A DNA stretch of 64,000 nucleotides from Trebouxia sp. TZW2008 (lineage: Eukaryota > Chlorophyta > Trebouxiophyceae > Trebouxiales > Trebouxiaceae): contig BDIU01000324.1 of assembly GCA_002118135.1 (NCBI GenBank), positions 242,169 through 306,168 of the forward strand, read 5' to 3'. A program made the position numbers and the translations under genes. This document shows positions 36,242 through 48,200 of this stretch, one piece after another. The notes below the pieces were generated by a model. It was not told the DNA's origin. It worked only from the letters and a program-made list of their open reading frames with translations, and searched no databases. Within the stretch, counting starts at the first letter, position 1. The number at the start of each line of letters is the position of its first letter.

Positions 36242-39200
36242 ATGACTTGTTTCATGAGTCATGGCCAGAGCCGCTCCGACGGGTACATATCGAACCTATG
36301 CTTTCGGTCAGGTCACTGCAGCTGGACAGCCTGTGCATATTTCAACATAGTCAAACCCCTGGCCAAATTTTCGCGCAGAAGGTCTTGGCATTGAGGAACC
36401 AGTGTCTTGCTATCCTGCAGCGCAATGCTCCCAAGAGCAGATTGTGGCAGACAAAGAGCTATTTATGAATTCATTGAAATTGCTGCATGAGCAGCTAGGT
36501 ACCCCTTTCAGGGTACCCCAAGTTTGTGGGAAAGACCTCGATCTGCATCTGCTGTATACACAGGTGATGCCAATTCCAATTGCAAGACCTACTGCAAATT
36601 TGCCATTCAATGTGTTTGCAGCTTGCTCAGACTTGCTTCTCACAAGCGATCGCATCCGTTTAAGGGCACACTGCCAAAATATATTTGCCAATAAGCCATT
36701 TGCACCTGCGACATGAAATTCGTCAACATTGGAAGTAGCTGGCACAAACTTGATACTGTTGGGTCAGACACAACAAGTCAGCTACAGTATACAGGCATTG
36801 CAGCCCAGTACTGATGGACAGATGCATGCACACAGATTGAAACCCAAGGTGCTTTCCAAAGTAGCGTAGTGACAGCAGTCCCACATTACCCATTGCAGCA
36901 ACGGGGCTGGACTTCAAGTGACCCACCTGCTACCTCCCCAGTCTGGCTTGTTGTGAGCAACACTTCAGAATTGGCATGCTGTGAGTAAAAGTCACTCTGA
37001 TAGTGCCATGCTGTGACAACAGGTGACTCGCGTTGGGGGGACTGGAAATTGTGATCAATGGCAAGAGACGGAGTGAGGTGGCGCAGCCTTTCCACTTTCC
37101 TGACAGCTTCACATCCAAGTCCTGTGTTGCCAGACTGGCTTGCTTTTGGCATCACTCCACGAGTGGTGTGTTACGACTACAGGTGACTTGCCTTGGGGGG
37201 ATTGCAAGTTGTGATCAATGCCAAGCGATGGAGTGAGGTGGCGCAGCCCTTCCACTTCCCTGACAGCTTCAAATCCAGATTGTGTATTGCCAGACTGGCT
37301 TGTGTTTAGCATCATTCCAAAAACAGTGTGCTATGACTACAGTCGTTTCGCCTTGGGGGACTGGAAGTTGTGATCCATGGCAAGAGGTGGAGTGAGGTGG
37401 TGCAGTCTTTCCGCTTCCCTGACAGCTTTACATGCAAGGTCCTGTAATGCCAGACTGGCTTGTTTTGGCATCACTCCAAAAGTGGTGTGTATCGACTACA
37501 GGTGACTCGCCTTGGGGGTCTAGAAGTTGTGATCAATGGCAAGAGATGGAGTGAGGTGGCGCAGCCTTTCCATTTCCCTGACAGCTTCACATCCAAGTCC
37601 TTCACTCTGAGAAGGATGTACAGCAAGCTGCTCTTTGGCTTTGAGCAAGTCTACTTCCACAGAAACACAGGGCCACTGGTTTCTCAGCCTGGTAAAACAT
37701 GCTGTTTTCCAGAAAAGCGTCCCCTTTTCTGTTTTGCATTTCATCTGTCTCAGTCAAGAAATATTATTGGCTGACTTCATCATCTCGCCCTCTGCCCATT
37801 GAACCAGGGTCATTCGTGGACTAGACTTGATAGCATCTGTCTGTGGTTTTAGATCAGATGATGTCCAGCATTGCGCATTAAGCAAGCAGGAAGATCAGGC
37901 CAGGTTCGCTTTTGCCCTGATCAGGTCAAATTGCGGTCAAGTTCATATCTGCAGTCATTAGTAGTTGCACTCCCCCTCACCGCATGCAGCATCTGGGCTA
38001 GTGTTGAGGCTTTGGGAATTGAAATGTCCTGTTTGGGCATTGCAAACCTGTCTGCTGCCAAGATAGAGCAAGACATGTATTGTGGAGCCAAAAACACAAT
38101 CCACACTGACAGCTATCATCTGCTGCCAGCTTGCAGCCATGTTGCGCTGCAGTAGGTCTTGTTTCATCACCAAAATTGCTCAGATGGGCCCTGGCAGCAG
38201 GCTGACAGGCTGGTCTGCAGGGGAGAGCAGCAAGCTAGAAGCAAGTGGGTCAGGGCAAGGTCGCAATCGCAAGCGACTGGAAAGCTCCCAAGCCCTCAGC
38301 TTAGCCTCATGAACACCCCGGCCCCCCTTCCCCCTTTGCTACCCCCAGCACTAAGTGCTGTCAGAAAATCATTGACAAACTCATTTTTGATAAAAGTCTT
38401 GAAAGCAGGAGGATAGAATGACAGGCTGGTGTGCAGGGGAGAGCAGCAAGCTGGAAGCAAGTGGGTCAGGACAAGGCCGCAAACGCAAGAGGCTGAAAAG
38501 CTCCCAGGCCATAAGCTCAGCATTCTACCCACCCCTGTTGCCCCCAGCGCTGACTGCCTTCTATCAGGGGGGTCCAGCAGGGGTTGCCTCCCTTGTAGGA
38601 GCAGCCTTGAGTGGCCAGGTGGATGCCAAATTTGACTGTGGTTACTTCGTCACCGTCAATGTCAGCAACTACTCCTTTCAAGGTGGGCCTTCGCCAGTTG
38701 CTTTGGACATCAACACTGGCCTTGCAGTGGTTAAATCTTGACACCAGCCCCCTCCCCCGCCCTTGCTACCCCAGCACTGACTGCATTCTATCAGAGGGGG
38801 TCAGGCAGGGGCTGCCTCCCTTGTAGGAGCAGCTCTTAGTGGCCAGGTGGATGCTAGATGTGTCTGTGGCTACTTTGTCACTGTCAATGTCAGCAACTAT
38901 TCCTTTCACGGTTCGTCTGCGTCAGCTATTTTGGATGTCAAAGGCCTTGCAGCAGTTGTTACATTGCCATGAAGCTTTGCCAGGCAAGCATTCTGACATT
39001 ACTGAAGATTCTCTGCATGCCTTGCCCAATGGCTGCCATGTTATTGTCTCACAGTGCAGGGCAATGCATAGCTGCAGCTAATGCAGACTGTGCATAGTAC
39101 ACTACATGCAATGCTTGAGGGGGAAAAAAGACACTGTTCTGCTGTTAGACGTCATAGCGGGAGCCTCTGTCTAAAGAGGCAGCCCGGGATTGATGCATGC

Positions 39201-42200
39201 ACTGCAAGTAAGCTGCAGCAAAATTCATGTATGCATGTGTGAGTCGAATTTACTTGTTACTATGTGCAGGTGTGCTGTACCTGCCACGGTCTGAGTCAGC
39301 GGCAGCAGAGCCCTCGGCAGTGGCCGTGTCTCAGCCAGCTGAGCAGGGCATGCAGGAACAGCCATTCCATCCCAGCAGCCCTGGGGAAGGATCTAGCTCA
39401 GACCCTGAAGAACGTCGCCAGGTCAGCTTCATTGCATTAATGATGCAACATATGCCTCTATGGTTACGGAGCTGCTTGTCCATGCACCGTAAACATAGAG
39501 GTAAGCTATCTTGAGTATACTGCAGTACGCACAGTGAGGCCCAATGTTGACTTGCTTTTCTGCACACAAGTATTGCTGCTCAGTAAAAGCATCTAACAAC
39601 GTACCTGTACATGTTGTTGAGCAGTACAGCACATGACTGTCACACAAATTCAGACGACGCGCTGAGCTGAAGATGAACTCTGTGTCCCTGCCCCATGAGT
39701 CATCAGGGCCTGCTGGGGGACATGTTCAGAGCCTACAGACTGGGTTTATGCACTGAGCGGGGATACAACTCCATGTGTGACCTGTAGGAAGCTGAGGCTG
39801 TCACGCTTGCTCAGCCCCATGATCTGTCTGGACCTGCTGCAGCAGACGTTCAGAGCACAATTCAGGCATGCAAGAGAATGCACTGAGCTGGAGCTCAAGC
39901 TCATGCCTGTTTTAAAGGAAGCTGAAGTTGTCACACCTGTCCAACCCCGTGACTTATTGGAGCCTACTGCAACACATACTCAGAGCACAGTTCAGACATG
40001 CAAAAGAATGCACTGAGCTGCAGCTTCATGTGTAGGAAGGTGAGGCTGTCACGCCTGCTCAGCCCTTTGAGTCAGCAGGGCCTGCTGGAAGGCCAGCCCA
40101 TGTGCATGAGCCAGTCACTGTCACTCGACGCGATGTAGAAATGCAGCTGACGCCCTTCCTTGCATCCGGTGTCCACCAGCAGGTATGCTTGCTGGGCTTC
40201 GCCCCTACTCCTCACTACAGCGTGATATGTTGCTGCAAAGCAACCATTTGCACTCAGGATGTGACTTTTACAAAAGAAAAGAGAAGTGCATAATATAGCC
40301 AGGTCGCCCAAGGAAGATCTGGAATGACATTGTTTTGTCTGACTTTCAACAGTTGAACATCAGGCGTCCTCAAGACAAGCCTGCCTGGCAAGATAGGACT
40401 TGTGCCACACATACCTAGCAATATATGCTGGAACATGTAATTATTATTATTATTGTCATTATTAGTGCATGTCTGATTGTGCGGGTTGCAGGATCCAGCA
40501 GTGATGCCACTGCGCAGTAGGAGTGCCCTGCAGTGCCAGCCAAGCCAAGTGCGCATTGCAGCAGCTGAGACAGAATCCACAACAATGCCAGCCCCAAGAC
40601 TGTCACAAACGGCTCATTTGCACCATGCAAGTGGGCTCTCAAACCCCTTTCACAACCCATTCCAGGTGACGCGCTTGACTGCCTGTAGCTCTGTGAATGG
40701 CACTGTACTCGTTGCCCAGAATTCGTGCTCATAGACAGTGTACCTCGTTCCATTGCCTGTGTTCAAGCTCTACATATCAAGCCCTACGTACATAGTTGGG
40801 CCTGCTGAGCCTGCCTAGCCCATGTTCACAATGAAATGAATAAATGACATATCAAGCCCTACATAGACTGAGCTTTTTGCACACTTGACATGATAGTTTG
40901 TATCACCAAAGCAGGTGTCATCTGTCAGCTCATTAGCCTGGCTATGTCTGTGCTGCATCAGTGTCATGGCTACTTTGCAGAGGCTGTGTGTGGCAAAGTT
41001 TGACGATGTGAATACAGATTGCAGCCTCAGCACAAGCCACTTCTGCCCGCGTCCCCGCCTCTCCTGTTGGTCAGCAGTATCAGCAGCAGCTCAGTGCAAG
41101 ACCAGGTAAGCCTTATTTGTCTGCACAAAGCTGCTTCACTTGCTGCACTTGCCCTGCAACTGCAACAAGCAGCCCTTGATGCATGCTTTACAACATGGTG
41201 ACTAAGACTGGATGACGATGCATGTGTGCGCAAAGTCAAGTGTTTGGATAAATGAAGCTGTCAAGTCTGTCAGCTTAGGCTTTCAAACATGCCTTGAACT
41301 CGATGCATGACATGGAAGCTGTTGCTGCTTTCTGTGCACACAAGTACTGAAGCGACATGCAGTCATCTTTTTGATGCAGCATGCTTTGTGTGATCAAACT
41401 CCTGCACATTGATGACTCATGCAGGCTGTTTGCATAGCATAGCAAGGCGAGCTTTTTCTGTCCTTGTCTGGCGGCTCTGGGCATCTCTCGCAAGCCCTAT
41501 GATGGCAATTGGGTTGTTCCGTAAACCATTATGCAGCTGCAGGTGCAACAAGGCTGCAATCTCGGCATGAACGCCTAGAAGATTTTGTGGACATGTACTA
41601 TCAGCAGCGGCAGCGTCTACATCATGATCAGCCACAGCAGCACGGCCAACCTTTCAGTGAGGTGCACAATTATGCTGCACTGAGATGCTTTGTTGACCTA
41701 TGGGACATCGGATACACCCGCTGACATTGCATGCTTGTTGGAGTAGAGTCATGCTGTGCATGCTGTGCTTCATCCTGTCCTGCCAGCTGTTGCCTTTGTC
41801 TACCTCTCTGAAACGCAAGTGCACATAGCCGACAGCCTTTGCTGTATTAGAGATGCTGTCTGCAAAAGCAAAAATGTGTTGCTTTGACATGGCCAATTTC
41901 ACAACATGCAGGACCCAAGGAGTTTTGGGCGTGAGGCTGCAACCTTGAATCAGTTGCTACATATGGCAGACAATGAACCTGACACCTCAAATCCTCATTT
42001 GGCACTCTTACAGAGTCTGCAATCACAGCTGCCAAGCAGGATTGTGTCAGGTGACCCACACACCTCGTGTTTTTGGAACATCTTTCGTTGACATGCAGGC
42101 ATCCTGCCTTTTTTGATGCTTACCAGACAGTTTTATAGCGCTTTTGTTCATGGATACGTCTTGCAGTCAGCAAAAGTTGTGTAGACAGCCTATGGGGCTA

Positions 42201-42707
42201 TCACTTTGTCAAGTCGAGTTCTGGTGCTCTATTCAGAAATTAAAGCCCTCACAGCCTGCAAGTTGTTTGTGAAGTTTTTGCTGTTGGAGTTGATGCTCTC
42301 ACAGTTGTCATACACAGCACTACCAATCCTCTGCAAGTTGTCTACCGCTTGTTGAGTGAGAGCGTTACCAAATGTTGTCCACGTGAACACATGATTCAAC
42401 ATAGTGACACAAAGCAAGCTTCATGCTATGTTTGCCATTGAGTACAGGACAATGGGCAACACCAGCTGCAGCGTCTTGGCCAGCCTCCCAGACCTTGCTA
42501 TCTTATGACAGTCAGCAAGGGCAGCAGCCTTTACGCCATTTGTCTAATCAGAGGCAGCTACCCCTGCGCCAGCTGTCCAATCAACAGCATGATGCAACCC
42601 TGACTGAGGCTGGCCCACTGGCCTTTCCAACCATACCCCAACCAGCCGGTTTGCAGAATCAGCTGGCAGGTCTGCTGGGCGGCGCACAGGTGAAACCAGA
42701 AAGCTGA
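36242..42707 (+). CDS. ARID-domain DNA-binding protein with plant ARID-HMGB linker motif
   Basis: Chromatin/transcription factor. Exons supported: 36242-36311 (tentative start), 36421-36563, 37502-37691, 38437-38682, 39270-39421, 40036-40182, 40492-40665, 41025-41105, 41543-41661, 41912-42050, 42448-42707. Phases agree except between the exons ending 41105 and starting 41543, where one exon is missing. The ARID domain spans exons 2-3: LLHEQLGTPFRVPQ, GKDLDLHLLY, RLGGLEVVINGKRWSEVA, FTLRRMYSKLLFGFEQVYF. A Lys/Arg patch (GRKRKR) and the motif DAKFDCGYFVTVNV...GVLYLPR follow, matching the stretch after ARID in plant HMGB9/10/15. The C-terminus is Gln-rich (DSQQGQQPLRHL); no HMG box is seen. Confidence 0.75.
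36915..37602 (+). repeat. Four tandem copies of the ARID core exon start
   Basis: Units begin at 37023, 37183, 37343 and 37502 (period 159-160 bp). Each has ctac|ag acceptor and about 98 bp ending at the codons for DSFTSK; then intron-like ccagactggcttg follows in copies 1-3. Copy 4 continues into SFTLRRMY and is used. Copies 1 and 2 have an extra G in a G-run, shifting frame; copy 3 is open (FRLGGLEVVIHGKRW) and ends at aag|gtcctg. A degraded fifth fragment lies near 36935. Confidence 0.95.
38205..38940 (+). repeat. Copies of ARID-gene exon 4
   Basis: The functional exon is 38437-38682. A copy of its start lies at 38217-38345 (gggagagcagcaagctagaa) with a frame break. A copy of its end lies at about 38770-38915 (ctgactgcattctatcagag ... 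gtcagcaactattcctttca). The latter has GCC AAA changed to GCT AGA but is otherwise coding-like. Confidence 0.9.
39670..40090 (+). repeat. Four ~120-bp copies of ARID-gene exon 6 start
   Basis: Blocks near 39670, 39787, 39918 and 40036 share gaagctgaggctgtcac, a cagcccc..gatct part and atgcaaaagaatgcactgag. The last starts the exon used in the model (after gtgtag). The middle two are open but end in a shared TGA (atgcactga). Confidence 0.88.
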
Positions 42708-45107
42708 GACAGACTTTTCTGTATCATTTTTATGACATGATGCCTTGTTTTTGCCTCTAAGCATCACGTTACAAGGGTTGCCTCGAGGCAAAAGGGATAC
42801 TCTGTGAGCCCAGGATTGTTGCCTGTAGGGCAGCAGGCAGACCTACAGTTTGCATGTAGTATAGCAAGAGTAGTGAGTATGGTATGGATGGAGCGGTGAT
42901 GCTGCTGTCAGCAATGCATCTGCCATAAGTATTGTGCAGTACATGTGTGCAGCAATGACATCATGAAAATGCTGCAGGCGCATGAGGAGGATCCTCAGAG
43001 TCCGCAACACCTGCGCAGGCATAGCTGACAGGCAGTTGTGCAAACAAAAGAGGCATTGGGGCTGGTGTGCTCACACCGGGAACTCAGGTGTTGGGTTGTA
43101 GAAAAAGGAATACTTGTGACTCTGATGTACATGTACAGACCGTTGGAGAAAGGGGTATGTGCATGTGCACACACGAACAGTCCAGTCTGAATGACATGAG
43201 CTCTTACTGAATGAACTTGTAGAACTGCTGTTGTTGTTTGATCTTCAAGCAGATTTGCAAAATTGCACTGATGAGCAACTGCTGTGAATCATGCTGTCCA
43301 AACCTCATGTCTTGATTTACTGTGTCTAAGCTACCACTGGTATGTGCATATCACATGCTTGCTAGCTAAGCAGGTGTTGCATGTGCACATTGGTTGAGAG
43401 AATGGTTTGAATAGTCAACATTGCCTAACATTGACTTATCAACAACTTGTGCTGCGGCTTCCTGTCCTGTCTCGCTGGTCTGGTGCTTAAGTTGCTCTTG
43501 CAACAAGTTGTGCGATGAAGGTGCGGGGTTGCCAACAAATGATCACCAGCAAGATAGTCTGCTTGATTTCGAGGAAACTAGTAGAGCAGCTTGTTTTGGA
43601 ATGTTCCTCAAGTATCAGATTTAGGTTGCTGTGTTGTTGTCTGAGCCTTCTGTTGCCATATCTTAGCTTGTGCGCGATCTGGACTACAACCATATCCAGC
43701 CTCAAGCATGCTGGACAGCATGAGCATTTGCTCTGAATCGCCTTGTTTAGCTGCCTACGAGCAGTTCATGTCACTGCGGCTGCTCTAATTGTAAACTGAT
43801 GAATGCCAGCCAGACGTGTGCAACTTTCTGCTGCTTGTTGCACACACTCATGCTGACAGAAGCCTTATGTTAATTCATGCATGTTCAGTTGACCTGTAGA
43901 GTGTCTTGAAACCACTTGTGAACCACAGTTGTCACCACCTCACCCAAGGGCTGTTGCTTTGGCCTTTAACCGAACAACTAATTAGTTTGACGTATCGTGA
44001 CTCCATTGCATCGATTCATCAGCCTACCTAGAGTGTGATTCATCTGTTCCAGCTACTTCACGAGATGCCTTTGACATGCACAAGACAGCGGTAGTGCTGT
44101 TGGTGTGCACACGACCTACATCACGCTATCGCATTCCGGACGCCCCGAGAAGCCGAAGCTGCTTGCGTGACTGCGCAGCATGCGCCAGTCAGCTTGCCAA
44201 CAGAACTTTTGATACAAGAAGCCCTTGCTGTAGTCAAGGGGCATTAGTCAGACGAGGGCTGATCTTGCGTCAGTTCTGCCCGCCAAACGCATCAGCTAGG
44301 CTGTCAGCTCAGTGCATGTATGTTCCTCATGTGCATGATTGTGTCAAATGCCTGCATGCCGTCACAGCCTTGCATGCTGCCCTTGCTCTCTCTGCATGTA
44401 CTCAAGCAAGGCTAGCGCTGTTTCTTGCAGCTGACAGAATGGCTCTGACATGAATGACAGCCATGTATGTTGACTGAATGGCAAGCCTGTATGCTGGTAG
44501 GTTGCACTGCCTACTGCTGTGCTGAGCAAGTATTATCAGCTTGTCAACTCAGCCCTAGCAAGTTGTCTGCCACGCTATCAAAGTAGCTGTTACCTGCAAG
44601 GATACACACAAACTGTGTGTCACGCAAGACCACGCGCTGACAAGGCCGCCAGACAGTGCATGGCTGACTGTGACCAAGGGGTTTGTGAAAAAAGATGCAC
44701 CTCTTTACAGCAAGCAGGGTATGGCAAGCTCCTGTTGCTCAGCCACACAAGCCTGTCAGCAACAGGAGACAATGGAAGACACAGCCATCATGCAGCCTTG
44801 TCACATGCACATGCGGACATGCACCATTAAGTCATGACTCATGATCACTGCTTGCAATACAAGCTGTAAGGCTCTGTCTGAAACAGAAGGCATGTTGATG
44901 TACTGCTGTAGCAAGCAGGCAGGAAGACAAGCAATCAGGGAAGAGGCAAGTCAACATGCAGAAGGCAAGCCCAAATTCAAATAAGCACCTCACTTGCAAA
45001 AGTGGCTTGCGAGGGCCCCAGGTCTTGCACATTCTGCCACACAGTCAGCAGCAGCAATGCCACCCCTTACAGCAGCAGCAATGCCACCCCTTACAGCAGC
45101 AGCAACA
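42708..45107. other. Long region without an assigned gene
   Basis: No domain found. Between about 44080 and 44300 CpG is high (cgctatcgcattccggacgc) and a plus-strand frame of 125 codons is open (44076-44453), resembling a gene start, but I could not link it to further exons. The rest, 42800-44000, looks like ordinary AT-richer intergenic sequence. Confidence 0.45.
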
Positions 45108-45215
45108 TCAAGCAGGGTCCTTACTTGTAGAAGTGGCTTGTGAGGGTCCCAATAGGTCTTGCACATTCTGCCATACAATCAGCAGCAGCAATGCCACCCC
45201 ACACAGCAGCAGTAG
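45000..45215 (-). repeat. Duplicated end of the transporter's last exon, with CAG-rich units
   Basis: About 90 bp around the last helix codons (ggtcttgcacattctgcca, cagcagcagcaatgccaccc) recurs at 45010-45110 and 45140-45215. Within it agcagcagcaatgccacccc is itself repeated three times. The stop codon lies in the junction. Confidence 0.85.
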
Positions 45216-48200
45216 CACCACCCCAGCTTTGCGCAGCACCCCTAGCTCCTCCTTGTATAGGATCAGATAGAAGAGGGACGGCAGCAGCAGTGAGCAGCAC
45301 ATGGAGCACATGCCGCCCACCAGGCTCATCACATTGCCCAACACTGCAAAGGCCTGCAGTGCACGCCAGCAAGCCTCAATTAGCGCAGTGAGACATCTGA
45401 CATGCCTCAATGAGGAGCTATGTGCACATGACAAGGCACTGCATGCCAGCAAGCCTCAACAGTGCATTGGGGGATGACACAAATCCACACAGCATACTGA
45501 GGCATGGCATGAATCTCTACAGCATACTGAAGTATGGCATGAATCTGAAGAGCGTACTGAGGCATGGCATGAATTGCCATAGCATACTGAGGCATGCCAG
45601 CAAGCCTATAAACAGATCAGCGCTCTGCAAGCACAGAACTGCAAATGCCTGCAGTGCATGCCAGCAGGCCTTCACATTATACTGAGGCATGACGTGCCAT
45701 CACACAGTCAGGCATCGCACTCCCACAAATAACTCAGCAAAGTGCCAGGACAGCACGGCAGGCACAGCACTGCACGGTACAGCAAATCAGGCGTACACAG
45801 AGACATACAGCACACAGCCACCAATGCTCCTTGTGTGACAGTCAGATCCTTGAACAAGTAGGGACTGCAGTCATGCCACTGCAATGCTTGTGTGCAGTTG
45901 AGTCTCATGCAGTGTTAATGCAGATGCGCTGCTGGGCTTGGGGGATTGTGGCAGCTGCTGATTCTTAGTGAGCTGCCTTAGTGCCACTAAGCTGTAATGC
46001 AAGTGCTAAGTATTTGGCATACTGTCATCTGCAAGATCTCAACTTGTAGCATGTCAAGATTTGCTCCATACAACATGAAGTCTGGCTTGCTATGCATCCA
46101 AGTGCTTGTTACAGCCAAGACGGATGAGTAGAGCAGCGTACTGCATAAGCTGTCAAGGCTTCCACAGCAAATATGGCCAAGCGCATGGCCAAGGCCAGCT
46201 CCTTGTGCGGCTGCCGCCAAGCACTGCCGGGCCGCGCCCCAGGCAGAATGCTGGCAATCATGTCCTGTCAGTCAGTCACACTCTGTGTTAGATCTTGTTT
46301 GAGAGTTGCTGTGTGCAGTGTGTACTGAACGCACAGGGCATTGGGGCAGTGCAGCAAAGGGCCAGCCGCATCACAAGGGGAAGCTCCTTGTGCGGCTGCC
46401 GCCAAGCAATGCCCAGCTGAGCAACAGGCAGAGAATCAGAATCTGTGTCAGACCCTGTTTGGTGGTGTCATGCACTGTTTGCAACGAACAGCAGACAGTG
46501 TTGGGAAGGGCATCAGATGACGTGCTGGCTGCATGATCAGACAGCTGACGCTTTGGCAGACCAGCACCCAGCAAAGCCTGTCAGTAGCAGAACCAAGTTT
46601 GCAGCTTATGACAGTTTTTGGGTTCCTGCTTTCCACATGCTGTACAAAGACCTTGCGTGCATGCAGTTTTGCGGTGCTACTGTGGTAGAGTGATGCCCAC
46701 ATCCAAGATGCAAACAATACATGCACAAGCTGGTGGTCAGCAGTATTTTTGAATACCAGCTGTCAAAGCAGGTCATATCTCAGCTGTCACAGGAGGCTCA
46801 GCACAGCAGATAAACAAGACGAGATCGTGCATGCTGCGGCACCTTCAGTGATTCTGTACATCCAGATGAATCAGCGTGGCAATCTCAAGATCATCCTGAG
46901 AATTATACTGACTGAGATGTCTCAGGCCAATCAAGGCAGGGAGGGCAAAGTCAGGCAGGGCAGGGCACAGCAGGGCAGGGTGAAGCAAGACAGGCCAGGG
47001 CAGAACAAGGCAAGGCAAGGCAAGGCAAGGCAAGGCAAGGAAGGGCAGGGCAAGACCAGGCAGGGCAGAAAAGGTAGGGCAGGGCAGGGCAAGGCAGGGC
47101 AGGACTGACCTGCATGACAAGGATGAGTGAAGGATAGGTCGAGTAGGCATTCAGCAGAATGGACAAGGCCACTAGCTTGTCCACAGTGACGCCAGGCAGC
47201 AGCAGGTAGTGCCCAGTAAAAGGGGAGTTTCTGGCCAGATCTGTGGTGATGAGCGTGTGTGCACTGGTGCCGAAGTACCAGTAGCCTAGTGCTGCCACTG
47301 TGCCGTATACAACAAGCATCAAGCTGAAGGAGATTGTCAACACTTTGTCAAACTCCTGCAAGCATCATGATCACTGGTCTGTGTTCGGGAAGGGTCTGTC
47401 AAACCAAAATAGATGTGGGACTAACAAAAACACGTCGACCCTTCAAAATGCCCAGTTTGCAGCCAATGAGATATGCTGTACGTCAGAGTCAACAATCCCA
47501 ACTCTGCTTGCCATGCAGGCAACACAGCTTCTTTTCTACATGCAAAGGCTATTGCTACATCATAGTAGCATAAAGCTGCAAGCATGTGCACATAGCTCCG
47601 GCTCACCACCGACATCTGGAAGAATGCGTGATACAGATGTGGATGCTGCCGCACGTCAACAGCTGGAGGCAAAAGCTGACCTGCGGCCTTGCCATGCTGT
47701 TGCGCAGGACAGGCAGACTGGAATGGCCTGACACTGACACCGCAAAGATGCCACAGGCTTGAATGACGCTCCAGTCAGCCACACTATGCCCAGGCGGCGG
47801 CTGCACACACATGCAAGCTTTGTCCATTTGTGTGCAGCACGTTCACATGTAAGCCAATTGTATCAAGAAAGCTCTTGATGATAGCAGAGCTGAAATGCAA
47901 GTCAGTACCTTAACGGCAAATGGGGCAAGACATGCTTAGCACTTGATGAGCATGCAGTGCTGCTAGCAGAAGCTATGATAGCTAGCAGCGGACAAATGTG
48001 CAGTAGCTTTCGGTTTGATGCAACCACGCAAGGAGTGCATCTAAACTCAACAAAAGGCAGTGTTTCAACACCTGAGTTGGCATCTTTTCTTGGAAGGGAT
48101 CCACCGCTATCAGCACGACCACAGTAATGGTCACAATAATGGTACTGATGAAGCCCACCAGGTTGAGCCAGCTCAGCCGCTTGAAGGACTGAATGAACAG

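Noticed and set aside
41131..41197. Candidate missing exon of the ARID gene
   Set aside because: It fits the phases but would leave an upstream intron of only 25 bp, too short to splice.
46951..47150. Pro/Leu/Ala repeat frames on the minus strand
   Set aside because: Translations of the GGCAA/GGCAG minisatellite; intronic.
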